This document shows positions 17,403 through 26,758 of a DNA stretch of 64,000 nt, one piece after another. Positions within the stretch are counted from its first letter, which is position 1. The number at the start of each line of letters is the position of its first letter. The notes beneath the pieces were generated by a model that was given only the letters and a program-made list of their open reading frames with translations, had not been told where the DNA came from and searched no databases. The position numbers were made by a program, and so were the translations under genes. Source of the stretch: Chloroflexi bacterium HGW-Chloroflexi-2 (lineage in GTDB: Bacteria > Chloroflexota > Anaerolineae > Anaerolineales > Anaerolineaceae); the NCBI GenBank assembly GCA_002840735.1, contig PHBY01000013.1, positions 1 through 64,000 on the forward strand, in the 5' to 3' direction.

Positions 17403-18845
17403 TTAACATCCTATCCCGAACAGACGGGCAAACACCTGCAGGGAGGACGAAACCTGTGGCAGGGCAAACCAGACCCATCCCAGCGCGACAAAGTTAAATG
17501 TGACCAGCACGTTCAGCACGTTCATAGCCTGCTGCAGTCGCGGACGATCCCCCCAGCGAGCCATGCGTGGTTTTACCCAATCGGAGTAGCGATTGTGGAC
17601 AAAAAGTCCCAGCCCATGCCAGACGCCCCACAGCACGAAGTTCCAGGTGATGCCGTGCCAGAGACCGATCAGCAGCATGGTGCTGAGCTGGGTGATCAGG
17701 ATGATCCAGGTGGGAGAGAGCTGGCGATAACGGGTACGCAGGGAGCGGGTGAAGGGGTTGAAGAAGTAAGCACGGAACCACTGCGTGAGGGTCATGTGCC
17801 AGTTGTTCCAGAATTGAGTCAGGTTGGGCTTGAGGTAAGGGCGGTTGAAGTTCTCGGGTAAGCGGATACCGAGCAGCCTGCCCAGGCCGATGGCGATATC
17901 GGTGTAACCGGCGAAGTCGAAGTAGATCTGAAAGGCGTAGGCATACACCAGAATCCAGCCCCAGCCGTTGGATTGAACCTGCGCGGCGTTCTGGGAGTTG
18001 AGCGCGACCAGCGCCAGGGTATCGGCGACGGCATATTTCTTGAAGAGCCCGAGGAGGATGCGGTAGAATGCGTCCGCAAAGCTGCTCAGGTCACGGGTGA
18101 CGGGTTGCAGCAGATCTTTCGTGAAACGCTGGACTTTATCGATCGGCCCGGCGCTGATGGCGGGGAAGAAGATGACGTAGTTGACGTACGCCTGCAGGCT
18201 GACATCCCCCAGCCGACCGGCCTGACGATCACGCAGGGTGTGGATCAGACGGAAGGCGACGTAGGAGAAGCCCAGCCAGCGGATATCCAACGCAGAGGCA
18301 TTGGCAGTGGACTGCCCAACCCAGCCACGCACTGTCCCGCTCAACCACAAAGTCAGATCCGGCAGTTTGAGGAAGATGAACACCAGCAACAAAGCCAGAA
18401 TACCAACGCCCTGCCAGCGCGCCGTGGACTTACCCAACCAGCCCAGCAGAAATGCCAGCACGGCCAGGATGCCCAATCCCACCAGCACCTGCAGTGTTTG
18501 CGGGGGACGATTGGCAGTCAGGACGCCATCCCAACCCAGATGGCGCGTGAGGGCAACCAGCAGGATCAGCAGAAAGAGGAAAGCAGTTGTGACGAGCGTC
18601 TGCTTTGATCGCACCTGCTCTTTCTCAGCGGTCAGCAGCCAGGAGCAGAGGGTGATAGCCAGGGTGAGCACCGGCAGCCAGAAATCCAGAAAGCGGATGG
18701 GCATGGCGGGTTGCAGCCAGAAGATGGCCAGCACCGAGAGCCCCAGCAGTATCCAGCCGCGCAGGGCTGCCCCCCAACGAGAGGAGAGCACCAGGCGGGT
18801 GAGGACAGCGACCAGGGTAAGCAGCAGAACGTCCGCGACGCTCAA
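17403..18845 (-). CDS. MBOAT-family membrane O-acyltransferase
   Basis: A 480-residue protein with about twelve membrane segments. It has AYAFQIYFDFAGYTDIAIG, FWNNWHMTLTQWFR and LWHGITWNFVLWG, the motifs of AlgI/DltB-type acyltransferases. The invariant His of LWHG and the Asn/His of FWNNWHM are present. These enzymes pass acyl groups across the membrane to an external acceptor. A TTG start directly follows the TGA of the small gene, so the two are coupled. GC content here is higher than in the neighbouring 19-23 kb. Confidence 0.9.
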   Translation of the reverse strand: MSVADVLLLTLVAVLTRLVLSSRWGAALRGWILLGLSVLAIFWLQPAMPIRFLDFWLPVLTLAITLCSWLLTAEKEQVRSKQTLVTTAFLFLLILLVALTRHLGWDGVLTANRPPQTLQVLVGLGILAVLAFLLGWLGKSTARWQGVGILALLLVFIFLKLPDLTLWLSGTVRGWVGQSTANASALDIRWLGFSYVAFRLIHTLRDRQAGRLGDVSLQAYVNYVIFFPAISAGPIDKVQRFTKDLLQPVTRDLSSFADAFYRILLGLFKKYAVADTLALVALNSQNAAQVQSNGWGWILVYAYAFQIYFDFAGYTDIAIGLGRLLGIRLPENFNRPYLKPNLTQFWNNWHMTLTQWFRAYFFNPFTRSLRTRYRQLSPTWIILITQLSTMLLIGLWHGITWNFVLWGVWHGLGLFVHNRYSDWVKPRMARWGDRPRLQQAMNVLNVLVTFNFVALGWVWFALPQVSSSLQVFARLFGIGC

Positions 18846-18983
18846 TCAGAACCCCTGATAGATCCAGAGTGGCGCAGAATCGGCCGTCAGGATGATGAGC
18901 AGCACGATGATCAGGAACAGGGCCAGCGCCCAGCGATTTTCACGCGTCCACAGCCGGCGCCATAGCTCTAACGGTAGCCGCAA
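18846..18983 (-). CDS. Small membrane protein coupled to the acyltransferase
   Basis: A 45-residue protein beginning with a TTG at 18983: a basic start (RLPLELWRRLWTRENRW), one hydrophobic segment (ALALFLIIVLLIILT) and the end APLWIYQGF. It overlaps the lipoprotein gene by 16 bases and its TGA abuts the TTG start of the acyltransferase. Proteins of this size and pattern (WRRLWTR, one membrane helix, WIYQGF end) occur next to MBOAT/SGNH genes; the function is unknown. A subunit of the acyltransferase complex is plausible. Confidence 0.6.
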   Translation of the reverse strand: MRLPLELWRRLWTRENRWALALFLIIVLLIILTADSAPLWIYQGF

Positions 18984-19357
18984 ACCAGCCACTCCCCGCC
19001 TTGCTGCACCAGCTCATACTCGCGCGTGGACAGGTCGATCTCCATCGCCTCGCCATCGTAACTGGTGAGGAAGTGCCCACTGCAGGTGACCAGGGCAGTG
19101 TCGCCATCCGTGCCGGATTGGGTGCACTGCATATCGACCAGCGAAACCTCGACGCCCTGGAATGAATCCAGCTCGAGCCAGGCATCCTCTTCCCACTCGG
19201 CGCAGGAAAGGGTACTGATTTTGGTAAGATCGGCTTCGACAATGGCATTCAGGTAAGCTTCGACAGCCTGTTCGGGTTGGGTGTTGCGGGTGGAACAGGC
19301 AGTGAGGATTATCAGAAACAATAAGCCACCTACCAACAATTTTGAGATTTTTGACAT
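18968..19357 (-). CDS. Small lipoprotein, NTF2-like
   Basis: A 129-residue protein with lipobox LTAC near residue 20. The mature part starts PEQAVEAYLNAIVEADLTKI and ends EYELVQQGGEWLVCGYR, the start and finish of a small NTF2-like/DUF4878 fold. No catalytic motif is evident. It is the first gene of the leftward acetylation operon. GGAGG lies 6 bases before the ATG. Confidence 0.7.
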   Translation of the reverse strand: MSKISKLLVGGLLFLIILTACSTRNTQPEQAVEAYLNAIVEADLTKISTLSCAEWEEDAWLELDSFQGVEVSLVDMQCTQSGTDGDTALVTCSGHFLTSYDGEAMEIDLSTREYELVQQGGEWLVCGYR

Positions 19358-19669
19358 GATATCCTCCGGGCTGTTTTCGATTTGGGAATTAAGTATTATT
19401 GGATTATATCCCGTGGTAATGCTTGTCGCAAGTAGGGAGGTAGGGGTAATAGCTTGTCCTTACCCCGATCCCCGGACCTATCCTTAACCCGATCCGGGGC
19501 AGAGTCGAGCCTCAGCCCCTACGGTTACATCCGGCCACAGGACTAGTCAAGGGTTCTTTCCAGGCTAACCTGTGGTTTGTACCCTTTCCAGGTACAAGTT
19601 GCTGGTTGTAGATACCGCTCGCTTTGCACGAGTTCATCGTTGCTCATACCCGAAGGGCATCACCCGCAT
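19358..19669. other. Intergenic region without a gene
   Basis: I find no supportable gene in 312 bases. It is GC-rich between 19430 and 19540, with several short direct repeats of CCCGATCC. The promoter of the leftward operon should be within the first 60 bases (TATAATCC-like on the minus strand near 19400). Confidence 0.5.
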
Positions 19670-19927
19670 TTAATCTTTTTTCCTAACTTCACGGATTTCT
19701 TTTACCATATCAACCACATCGTCTATATCCTTCAGTCCAAGTTTTTCAGCTTCCCCATCATAGGCTTCCTGGACTTCTCGGATTGCTAGGAGTACCGGAT
19801 TGATGAGTATGTATTGACCATTTCTTTCAATAAAGGCTACCTTGTCACCGTCTTTCAATTTTAAAGCCCGTCGAATGCTGATCGGTAGGGTTATTTGCCC
19901 TTTGCTGGTTATTTTTGCTAGTTCCAT
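19670..19927 (-). CDS. AbrB/SpoVT-type DNA-binding protein, likely antitoxin
   Basis: An 85-residue protein whose first 45 residues (AKITSKGQITLPISIRRALKLKDGDKVAFIE) are a swapped-hairpin AbrB/MazE fold. Residues 50-85 form a charged helix typical of antitoxins that bind PIN or MazF toxins. No toxin gene follows; the region downstream is empty. It may be an orphan antitoxin or a plain regulator. Gaps and AT bases upstream fit a promoter at about 19960. Confidence 0.8.
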   Translation of the reverse strand: MELAKITSKGQITLPISIRRALKLKDGDKVAFIERNGQYILINPVLLAIREVQEAYDGEAEKLGLKDIDDVVDMVKEIREVRKKD

Positions 19928-20057
19928 CTCAATCTCCTTGAATACAAGGTTTTCATTGTATTCCTTACCTTATTATAGCAGGATAAAGAGAAGTTTTCAA
20001 GTCGCTGGTTCAAGGCCCAAACTCTAAGACTGATACCCGAAATGTTCGACATAGCTG

Positions 20058-20861
20058 ATGGCACACAGCTGGTCTCAGATAATTTATATTTTTATTATTT
20101 CTACAATAATACTTATCAAAATCATCTCATTTTACTTCCCTCCTTCCACCAGCATGCGTGCTGTAATTCATGATGGTCTGGATTACCTGAACGACCAAAT
20201 CCATCCCAAATTAGGGCTGCTGCGCGAATCCCCGGAGGTAGCACCCAACAGGTACTGGTTAACCAACGACAATGCTCTGGCTGGTTATACCTTCTCTCAA
20301 TTCGGTTATAAAGATACCCGCAGAATGATCCTCCGGAACCTTGATGATTATGGAGATTTTGAGAATAATTATATTGAGGTGGTAATGGGGCATGTAGTTG
20401 ATATGCCACCCAGGATTCCAGAAGCAGTTCTTATCACTAAGATTGGCGATGCGGAGATTTGGACTGAAAAACACGAGTCCGATAGCAGGTATGAGGACTG
20501 GCAGGAGTATGCCAATCTGGGTTTTATGATGGTGTTGAATTCTGTTAATCAGGACAATGTAGACCTGGCACGAGAACAAGTTTTGACCACGAGGCAGATG
20601 TTTGACGAAAAAGGTTTCAAGGATAAGGCTTTCAATGGTTCATACGAGACCTACAAGCTGGCATTGGCTATTTATGCAGCCAGTAAATGTAAGGTTGAAT
20701 TACAGGATGGAGAGAAAATTCTCGAAATCTTACTTGAAATGCAGGATAAAAATGGTGGTTTCCATACGCATTATGATGAAAATTTGAATCCTATGGGGGA
20801 TACCAACACGGAAACAACATCTTTTGCGCTGCTGGCTATACATACATTGGTTTATCGATAA
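20058..20861 (+). CDS. Alpha/alpha-toroid (terpene-cyclase/prenyltransferase-like) protein
   Basis: A 267-residue protein with one N-terminal hydrophobic helix (about residues 8-27). The remaining part has alternating helices and the repeat KNGGFHTHYDENLNPMGDTNTETTSFALLAI, which is the QW/toroid-like pattern of (alpha/alpha)6 barrels (terpene cyclases, pectate-lyase-like and prenyltransferase beta). No DDxD motif is present, so cyclase activity is not supported. It may be an inactive or binding member. The N-terminal hydrophobic stretch may also be the wrong start, with MRAVIHDGL as the alternative. Confidence 0.5.
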   Translation: MAHSWSQIIYIFIISTIILIKIISFYFPPSTSMRAVIHDGLDYLNDQIHPKLGLLRESPEVAPNRYWLTNDNALAGYTFSQFGYKDTRRMILRNLDDYGDFENNYIEVVMGHVVDMPPRIPEAVLITKIGDAEIWTEKHESDSRYEDWQEYANLGFMMVLNSVNQDNVDLAREQVLTTRQMFDEKGFKDKAFNGSYETYKLALAIYAASKCKVELQDGEKILEILLEMQDKNGGFHTHYDENLNPMGDTNTETTSFALLAIHTLVYR

Positions 20862-20946
20862 GCGGGGTCATTTTTGGTCGTACCAGAAAGGCATGATTTG
20901 ACCCGTGATTCGGGCTTAATCCGATTTGGGGTATACACAAGCCATC

Positions 20947-21036
20947 GGGCAGGGACAAGGCACTGGGCAGGCACAAGGCACTGGGCAGGCACGAGGCACT
21001 GGGCAGGCACGAGGCACTGGGCAGGCACAAGGCACT
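20947..21036. repeat. 18-bp tandem repeat, five copies
   Basis: Five copies of GGGCAGGCACAAGGCACT with single changes (first copy GGGA, third and fourth CGAGG). They lie just downstream of the CpXC gene stop. The unit's length is a multiple of 3, and open frames on both strands are a by-product. Confidence 0.85.
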
Positions 21037-21040
21037 GCCC

Positions 21041-21712
21041 CTACTCCACCTCCGGGGGGAGGTATTTCACACAGTGGGGTTCGCCGTTGATGAGGATGGT
21101 TTTTTCCTCGAAGATGAGAAACTTTACCATTTTCTTGATTTCTTCGACGCTGAATACGCTGGTTGTAATCGCAGCGGTGTTTTCGATGGCCGTATTCAAC
21201 ACTGGATTGGCAAATGCTTCTGCAAAAGTGCTGTAGTCCTTCAAGTCATCTTCAAATTCGTAGTCAGAAATAACCAGATAAAATTTCTTATCAAAAAAGT
21301 AGATCGAGTGACGCTCGGGTCCATAATCCATTTCAAATTCGATGGTGTAGATTTCTTTTCCTTTGGCAAGGATTTCCTGCTTGAGTTGGCGGATTTCATC
21401 GTACACAATCAGAAATTTACCTGATTCTGGCAGGTGGCAGGCATGCGCTTCCAGAATCTCGTCCAAATCTCGCTGGTAAAGCTCACATACCTGTTCGCTG
21501 CTGATCCCCTGGATTTTATAGCGTAGATCAGTGGCTTCCATATGCCAATCCTGCTCTTCATTTGGACAGTAAAAAAGATCATGCAAAACATCAATATCTT
21601 GCATGCCTTCCACATGAAAAGTGGGTCCCATCTGATTGCGCTCGACAATGTTTAGGGTGCCACAAACCGGGCAATAAATTTCTTTGAAAGTGTTGGGTTT
21701 GAATTTTGGCAT
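21041..21712 (-). CDS. CpXC-domain protein
   Basis: A 223-residue cytoplasmic protein. After the start, EIYCPVCGTLNIVERN gives the CPxC motif and LFYCPNEEQDW is the second cysteine site with the usual last Cys missing. HD lies between, as in the CpXC family (zinc-binding in the first 60 residues, unknown function). Start at 21712 is preferred over 21730 because GGGAGG lies 7 bases before it. The C-terminal part (about 110-223) is acidic with no motif I recognise. It is alone in its transcription unit. Confidence 0.7.
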   Translation of the reverse strand: MPKFKPNTFKEIYCPVCGTLNIVERNQMGPTFHVEGMQDIDVLHDLFYCPNEEQDWHMEATDLRYKIQGISSEQVCELYQRDLDEILEAHACHLPESGKFLIVYDEIRQLKQEILAKGKEIYTIEFEMDYGPERHSIYFFDKKFYLVISDYEFEDDLKDYSTFAEAFANPVLNTAIENTAAITTSVFSVEEIKKMVKFLIFEEKTILINGEPHCVKYLPPEVE

Positions 21713-21812
21713 GAAAATACCTCCCGACATAGCGTTGAATGGCTATGATAACATGATTATAGCAATCAGATTGGGAATGGGGTTTGGTTATCATGCTGGC
21801 CGTCAACGAATG

Positions 21813-21974
21813 TTAATCGAATAGACGAATATTTTCCAGAATAATTTCGATGATGAGGAAGACATATATACCCGATCTACCACTTTTCTGTGGATTCTGT
21901 TCGATGTACACCGCATTCCGTTTAAATTCCAGCTTGTCCCTGATGATCTTCGTAAAAATTGCAGTGTCATATAG
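21813..21974 (-). pseudogene. C-terminal remnant of an unrecognised gene
   Basis: An open frame of 53 codons without a start reads YDTAIFTKIIRDKLEF, then KRNAVYIEQNPQKSGR and IIEIILENIRLFD before the stop. Its amino-acid mix looks protein-like, unlike the flanking frames. Just upstream, in a different frame, another 110-codon minus-strand frame (21967-22299) may be part of the same broken gene. No family recognised. Confidence 0.3.
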
Positions 21975-22424
21975 TTAATCCTGGTGTATTTAGTAGTTTG
22001 TTGATTTTGTGAGATGTGATGGATTTAAAGTTCTGAACGATTTCGGAGATAAAACCTGTTTCGCTGGCCAGGCGTCTGGGTAAAGCATTCGATCCGTGAT
22101 TTATAGTTTTATTTTGATCAGTAGAATGATTATGTTTTAGAATTTTTTGATAAAGCCAAAAATCGAATGCTTTACCCTTACCCGTGCCGGCCACTCCATC
22201 TGAGATCAACACTATCCGATTCCTTCGGATATGGATTGGCATGATCACCAAGGCATCCATGAGTATGTTACTGAAATTTTTTTGAGGTCTGTTAGCCATT
22301 CTTCATTCGTGAATTCATGTTTATATATCACCCTGTGGATTCGCGGACGGCAACGCGAGGCTCCTATTTTGCTAGCCAAATCATTTATGTTTCCATGTAT
22401 AAGTCCTTCGCTTCAGGAAAGCAA

Positions 22425-22597
22425 AATCATAGTCCATCATGTAATCACAAAAATCAAAGTTCGGGGTTTATCCCAGGAGTTGCATCCGTTCGAATTGGAA
22501 ACGGGCGGGTCTTGAACCATGCCAAAACGAGTAGACGGCGAGGGTGGCGGGATGAAATCATAGTCCGTCATGTAATCATCAAAAATCAAAGTTCGGG
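22425..22597. repeat. Pair of 41-base direct repeats
   Basis: The block 22425-22465 (starts AATCATAGTCC, ends AAAGTTCGGG) recurs at 22556-22597 with two changes and one insertion, 131 bases apart. Function unknown. Confidence 0.75.
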
Positions 22598-22703
22598 CTT
22601 TTTATGAAAAGGTGCAATGCTCCGGAGGTAAGGATAGTAACCGAAGGGTGTGATACGGGTAGCTGACCATACACTACGAGTCGACAAGCGATGAATGCTG
22701 GGC

Positions 22704-22759
22704 GAAGCATCGGATATCGGGATTTTTGGGTAGTAGCCGGGTCTTATATCCGATGCTTC
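22704..22759. repeat. Inverted repeat with 14-base arms
   Basis: GAAGCATCGGATAT (22704-22717) and its exact complement at 22746-22759 flank a 28-base loop. No T run follows, so termination is unlikely. Confidence 0.6.
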
Positions 22760-22917
22760 TCCCCTACGGCCGGGCAACAATCCCGTTTGGGCACGAGTCC
22801 AACCTGTAAAACCTGTCATCAAACACGGCAAATCAACAATCCTCACCTGCAAATTTATTCAGGAAATCAAAAACCAGGGAATCCTGTAAATCCCGGTTCG
22901 GACTTTTTTTAACCCAA

Positions 22918-22975
22918 GGTGCAACGCACCTGAGGGAAGAATGGTGGGGATCCCATCCCTAAGTGCATCGCACCG
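22918..22975 (-). repeat. Hairpin repeat unit, single copy
   Basis: On the minus strand the unit reads GGTGCGATGCACTTAGGGATG at one end and GTGCGTTGCACC at the other, the same ends as in the arrays near 33 kb, 48 kb, 58 kb and 60 kb. It is shorter than the others (about 58 bases). Confidence 0.7.
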
Positions 22976-23051
22976 GGGATAATTGACGGCAGAGCTTGGA
23001 CCACGCCACTACGAGCCACGAGCTACTAGCTACCAGCTACCAGCTAACCCC

Positions 23052-24860
23052 CTACCCCCTGAACGTCGCTTCTTCGACGTAGGCCAGGCTCTGGTGACGG
23101 AAGTAGGTGTTGTATAATTCGGCGTAGTGGCCTGCGGACTGCATCAGGCTATTATGGTTGCCCTCTTCGATGATACTGCCCTCGCGCATGACGATGATGC
23201 GGTCGGCGGATTTGACGGTCGATAATCTATGCGCAATGAGAATCGAGGTGGTTTTCTCCAGAATCAGGTTCAAGGCTTGCTGTATCTGCCATTCGGTGAA
23301 CGGGTCAATGCTGGCCGTGGCTTCATCCAGGATGAAGATGGCTGGCTGCTGCACCAGCACACGCATCAGCGAGACCAGCTGGCGCTGCCCCATCGAAAGC
23401 CGCGCTCCGCGTTCTCCCACCTCGGTATTCAGCCCATCCGGCAGTGTCTCCAGCCACTCGCCATTCCCAATCTGGCGTGATAGGCGCTCCACCTCGGCCG
23501 GGTTGGCCTGCGCGCAGGTATAGCAGATATTATCCAGCACTGTACCGGAGAACAGGAAAGGCGATTGCGAGACGATCCCCAATTTGCGCCGGTAGCTGTT
23601 CAGGTTGAAAGAGCGGATGTCCATGCCATCGATCAGGATCTTGCCGCTCTGGAACTCGTAAAAACGTGCAATCAGCTTGGCGATGGAGGACTTCCCTGCG
23701 CCAGTATGCCCCACCAGGGCGACGGTTTCCCCGGGTTGGATATGCAGGTTGAAATCTTTCAGCACCGGTTCTGTATCTTTATAGTGGAAATTCAAATTGC
23801 AGAACTCAATCTCACCCCGCAGTACCGGTACGTCGCGATCATCCGTCTGCACCACGTTGGGATCGGCATCTATCAGCGCAAACACACGTTCCGCTGAGGA
23901 AAGGCCATTCTGCACATTCGTCCAGAAAGATGCCAGGCTCATCACCGGAAACATGAAACGCTCCAGGCTGAGGATGAACAGATACCAGGAACCGGCGGTC
24001 ACTATCCCCTGTGAAGTAGTCAGGCCGCCGGTGTACACCATCACGGCTGTAGCCATGCCGCCAATCGTGTTCAACGTTGGGAAAACGATCGAGAGTACCA
24101 GTCCGCGGTTAATATTGACTTTGTAAGAGACCTGATTGGCTTTATCGAAGATCTTGAAAATGCTGGCTTCCTGGCGGAAATTCTTGGCCACCGCAATCCC
24201 GCTGACAGTTTCTTTGATGGTGGCATTCACATCCGCCATGGCGCGCATGCCCTCGCGGGTGACCTTACGAGCCAGTTTGCGATACAGAATGGTGAGCCCA
24301 AAGATGACCGGCACCAATGCCATGGCTATCAAGCTCAACCGCCAATCGATGCTGAAGAGCACCACCGCCAGAATCAACGACTCTACCAGCTGGGAGGCTA
24401 CATCCGTCACCAGCGACACCAGCTCGCCAAATGCCAATGTATCGGATGTGATACGGGATGCGATCCGCCCGGAAGAATATTGATCGTAAAACGAGAGATC
24501 ATGTTCAGTGGAGGCTTCAAAGGCATCGGTTGCCAGACTCACCAGCAAATCGGCAATCACGCGCACCATCAAACGCCGGCGGATGTAATTCATCAGCCAG
24601 CTCAACACACTCACACCCAGAATGGCGACCGCAATGGCATAAATACGCTCCACCAGCGGGTCGCTGCCTAAGAGGTCCAATCCACGCGAAACAATGATCG
24701 GTTGCACCGCGTCACTACCCGAAACCATCAAAGTGGCGATGACCACAATGATCATGCGCTTCACAAACGGGCGGAAATAGGTCAGGATCCGAGCTGCCAG
24801 CTGGCGGTCGGTATATTTGCGATCATATTTCTCTGCGTTCAAGCCTGAAAAAAAGCCCAT
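23052..24860 (-). CDS. ABC exporter, canonical half of a likely heterodimer
   Basis: A 602-residue fusion of a six-helix membrane domain (about residues 35-330) and a nucleotide-binding domain. It has Walker A GHTGAGKSS, the signature LSMGQRQL and Walker B IFILDEATASID with the catalytic Glu. The partner gene ends 44 bases upstream and lacks that Glu, so the two are expected to pair as a drug or lipid exporter like TM287/288 or LmrCD. The signature has Met in place of the usual Gly (LSGGQ). Substrate unknown. Confidence 0.9.
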   Translation of the reverse strand: MGFFSGLNAEKYDRKYTDRQLAARILTYFRPFVKRMIIVVIATLMVSGSDAVQPIIVSRGLDLLGSDPLVERIYAIAVAILGVSVLSWLMNYIRRRLMVRVIADLLVSLATDAFEASTEHDLSFYDQYSSGRIASRITSDTLAFGELVSLVTDVASQLVESLILAVVLFSIDWRLSLIAMALVPVIFGLTILYRKLARKVTREGMRAMADVNATIKETVSGIAVAKNFRQEASIFKIFDKANQVSYKVNINRGLVLSIVFPTLNTIGGMATAVMVYTGGLTTSQGIVTAGSWYLFILSLERFMFPVMSLASFWTNVQNGLSSAERVFALIDADPNVVQTDDRDVPVLRGEIEFCNLNFHYKDTEPVLKDFNLHIQPGETVALVGHTGAGKSSIAKLIARFYEFQSGKILIDGMDIRSFNLNSYRRKLGIVSQSPFLFSGTVLDNICYTCAQANPAEVERLSRQIGNGEWLETLPDGLNTEVGERGARLSMGQRQLVSLMRVLVQQPAIFILDEATASIDPFTEWQIQQALNLILEKTTSILIAHRLSTVKSADRIIVMREGSIIEEGNHNSLMQSAGHYAELYNTYFRHQSLAYVEEATFRG

Positions 24861-24904
24861 GGGTTAACCCGGTTCACAACCAATCTGCGCGAACCTGCAC
24901 TCCT

Positions 24905-26686
24905 TTATTCACTGAATATCCTCCGGTACGCTTCAGAGGTTTTCATCAAATCATCATGACTGCCCGCAGCCACCAGCTTGCCACCGCGCAATACCAGAAT
25001 CTGATCCGCCCAGCGAATCTGCGAGAGGCGGTGCGTGATGATGAAGGTCGTGCGCCCTTTGGCAGCGGCGTAAATAGCGCGTTGAATCTTATCCTCAGTC
25101 TCCGAGTCGATGGCGCTGGTCGAATCATCCAGAATCAGGATGTGCGGGTTGGTCAGAAAAGCGCGAGCCAAAGCCAGGCGTTGGCGTTGCCCCCCCGAGA
25201 GGGTTACCCCGCGCTCGCCGATCACGGTCTGGTAACCTTCGGCGAAGCCCTCAATGAACTCATGCGCCTGCGCATTTTTGGCTGCCTGTATGATCTCCTC
25301 AGTGCTGGCATCGGGTTTACCAAAGGCGATATTCTGCGCGATGGTCTGCGAGAACAGGAAGATATCCTGCTCAATGATCGAGATTTGCTGGCGCAGCACC
25401 TCCAGGTCCCATTCGCGCACGTCCATGCCATCCACCAGCACCTGTCCTTTTGAGACGTCATAGGTGCGGTTGATCAGGCGTACCAGTGAAGTCTTGCCTG
25501 AACCTGTCTGACCCACGATCGCCACAGTCTGGCCTGGTTTAACGCTGAAATCAATCTGTTCCAGCACCGGATCATGCTCATCATAGGCAAAAGTCACATT
25601 CTTAAAGATAACCTCGCCCCGCATAAGACCACCATGACCGCCTTCATTTTGATCCAGGTCGGTGGTGCGGTTGATCAGTTCCAGAATACGACGCGCCCCG
25701 GCCATACCCAATGCAATCCTCGAATAAGCCCACATTGAGGAAAACACCGGAAAACCGAGCATGGAGAGAATACCAAAGTAAGAGACCACATCTCCCACGT
25801 TGATGGCACCCTGGCGGTAGAGCAGCATGGCGTGCAGTAATCCCGCAGCAATGGCAAATCCAAGCAGCAAGAGGGGCAGGAAGCGCGCTTCCACATCGCC
25901 CTGGCGCACCATCTTGTTGCGATAATTATTGACGTTCTTCCCGAAGCGTAGCACTTCCTGGCTTTCCTGCGCGCTGCCCTTCACAATCTCGATGCCATCC
26001 AGGGCTTCTGCCAGACGCGTATTCAGCTGACCGAATGCCAGGCGCACCTGCATGGTGATGGGGTTCAGTGTCGACAGATAATGCCATAGAGACAGCGCAT
26101 ACAGCACGGTGAAAATAGCCGGTGTCAGGAGCAGATCGGGATGATAGCGGGAGGAAAGCAGCAACGGCATGATCAGGAAATTGAGCGAGCCAATCACCAC
26201 ATTCCAGCCTGGGCTGAACATATAGTTTACCTCGCGCACGTCATTGGTGGCGCGCGCCATGGTATCCCCCACCGGTTGCAGGTTGTGGAAAGTCATGCTC
26301 TTGCCGAGCAGGTTGGTGTAAAGCTCGTAACGCACCTCGCGTTCAATGCGTTGAGCGGTGAACTCAAAACCATAGTTACGCGCCAGTTGCAGCAACCCAC
26401 GTACCAGTTGCGAGCCAGCCATCAACAATGCCAGCTGCCCCAGGCGCTTCAGGTCTACATCCCCTGAAAGCACCATGTTGAAGGCCTGCCCGGTCAGTAT
26501 AGGCACCACAGCCATCATGGCCGCATTCCCAAATGCGCCGATGAAGGCGATCAGGATAAATAACCACTGACGAATGGCATGGGACCAGACCCAACGCAAA
26601 GGACTGCGCTTATCAGTGGCATAGTGCTCGGGGATACGAAATTCAGCTGATGCTCGCACATTGTAAGTATAATTCCAAAATGACAA
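24905..26686 (-). CDS. ABC exporter, partner with degenerate site
   Basis: A 593-residue exporter half with N-terminal membrane domain, Walker A GQTGSGKTS, signature LSGGQRQR and Walker B ILILDDSTSAID. Asp replaces the catalytic Glu, the mark of the degenerate ATP site in heterodimeric exporters. It starts at a TTG and precedes the canonical partner. CorA is divergent with 72 bases between them. Confidence 0.9.
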   Translation of the reverse strand: MSFWNYTYNVRASAEFRIPEHYATDKRSPLRWVWSHAIRQWLFILIAFIGAFGNAAMMAVVPILTGQAFNMVLSGDVDLKRLGQLALLMAGSQLVRGLLQLARNYGFEFTAQRIEREVRYELYTNLLGKSMTFHNLQPVGDTMARATNDVREVNYMFSPGWNVVIGSLNFLIMPLLLSSRYHPDLLLTPAIFTVLYALSLWHYLSTLNPITMQVRLAFGQLNTRLAEALDGIEIVKGSAQESQEVLRFGKNVNNYRNKMVRQGDVEARFLPLLLLGFAIAAGLLHAMLLYRQGAINVGDVVSYFGILSMLGFPVFSSMWAYSRIALGMAGARRILELINRTTDLDQNEGGHGGLMRGEVIFKNVTFAYDEHDPVLEQIDFSVKPGQTVAIVGQTGSGKTSLVRLINRTYDVSKGQVLVDGMDVREWDLEVLRQQISIIEQDIFLFSQTIAQNIAFGKPDASTEEIIQAAKNAQAHEFIEGFAEGYQTVIGERGVTLSGGQRQRLALARAFLTNPHILILDDSTSAIDSETEDKIQRAIYAAAKGRTTFIITHRLSQIRWADQILVLRGGKLVAAGSHDDLMKTSEAYRRIFSE

Positions 26687-26758
26687 ATGTAAAGACAGGC
26701 GCTACAATAAAGTGACATACAGATGGAATTTTTCTGACAGAAGGAATGGATAAATCAG

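Larger units (their letters stand above)
21975..23051. other. Gene-poor region with repeats
   Basis: No gene is supported. The region holds a pair of 41-base direct repeats, a 14-base inverted repeat and one member of the hairpin repeat family (listed separately), plus one AGCTA-rich tract near 23020-23045. Confidence 0.5.

Noticed and set aside
17973-18858. Two rightward frames of 185-211 codons
   Set aside because: They are the antisense reading of the MBOAT gene, which has clear family motifs and a coupled neighbour.
20874-21236. 120-codon frame with GTRHWA repeats
   Set aside because: It is the translation of an 18-bp tandem array and lies over the end of the CpXC gene.
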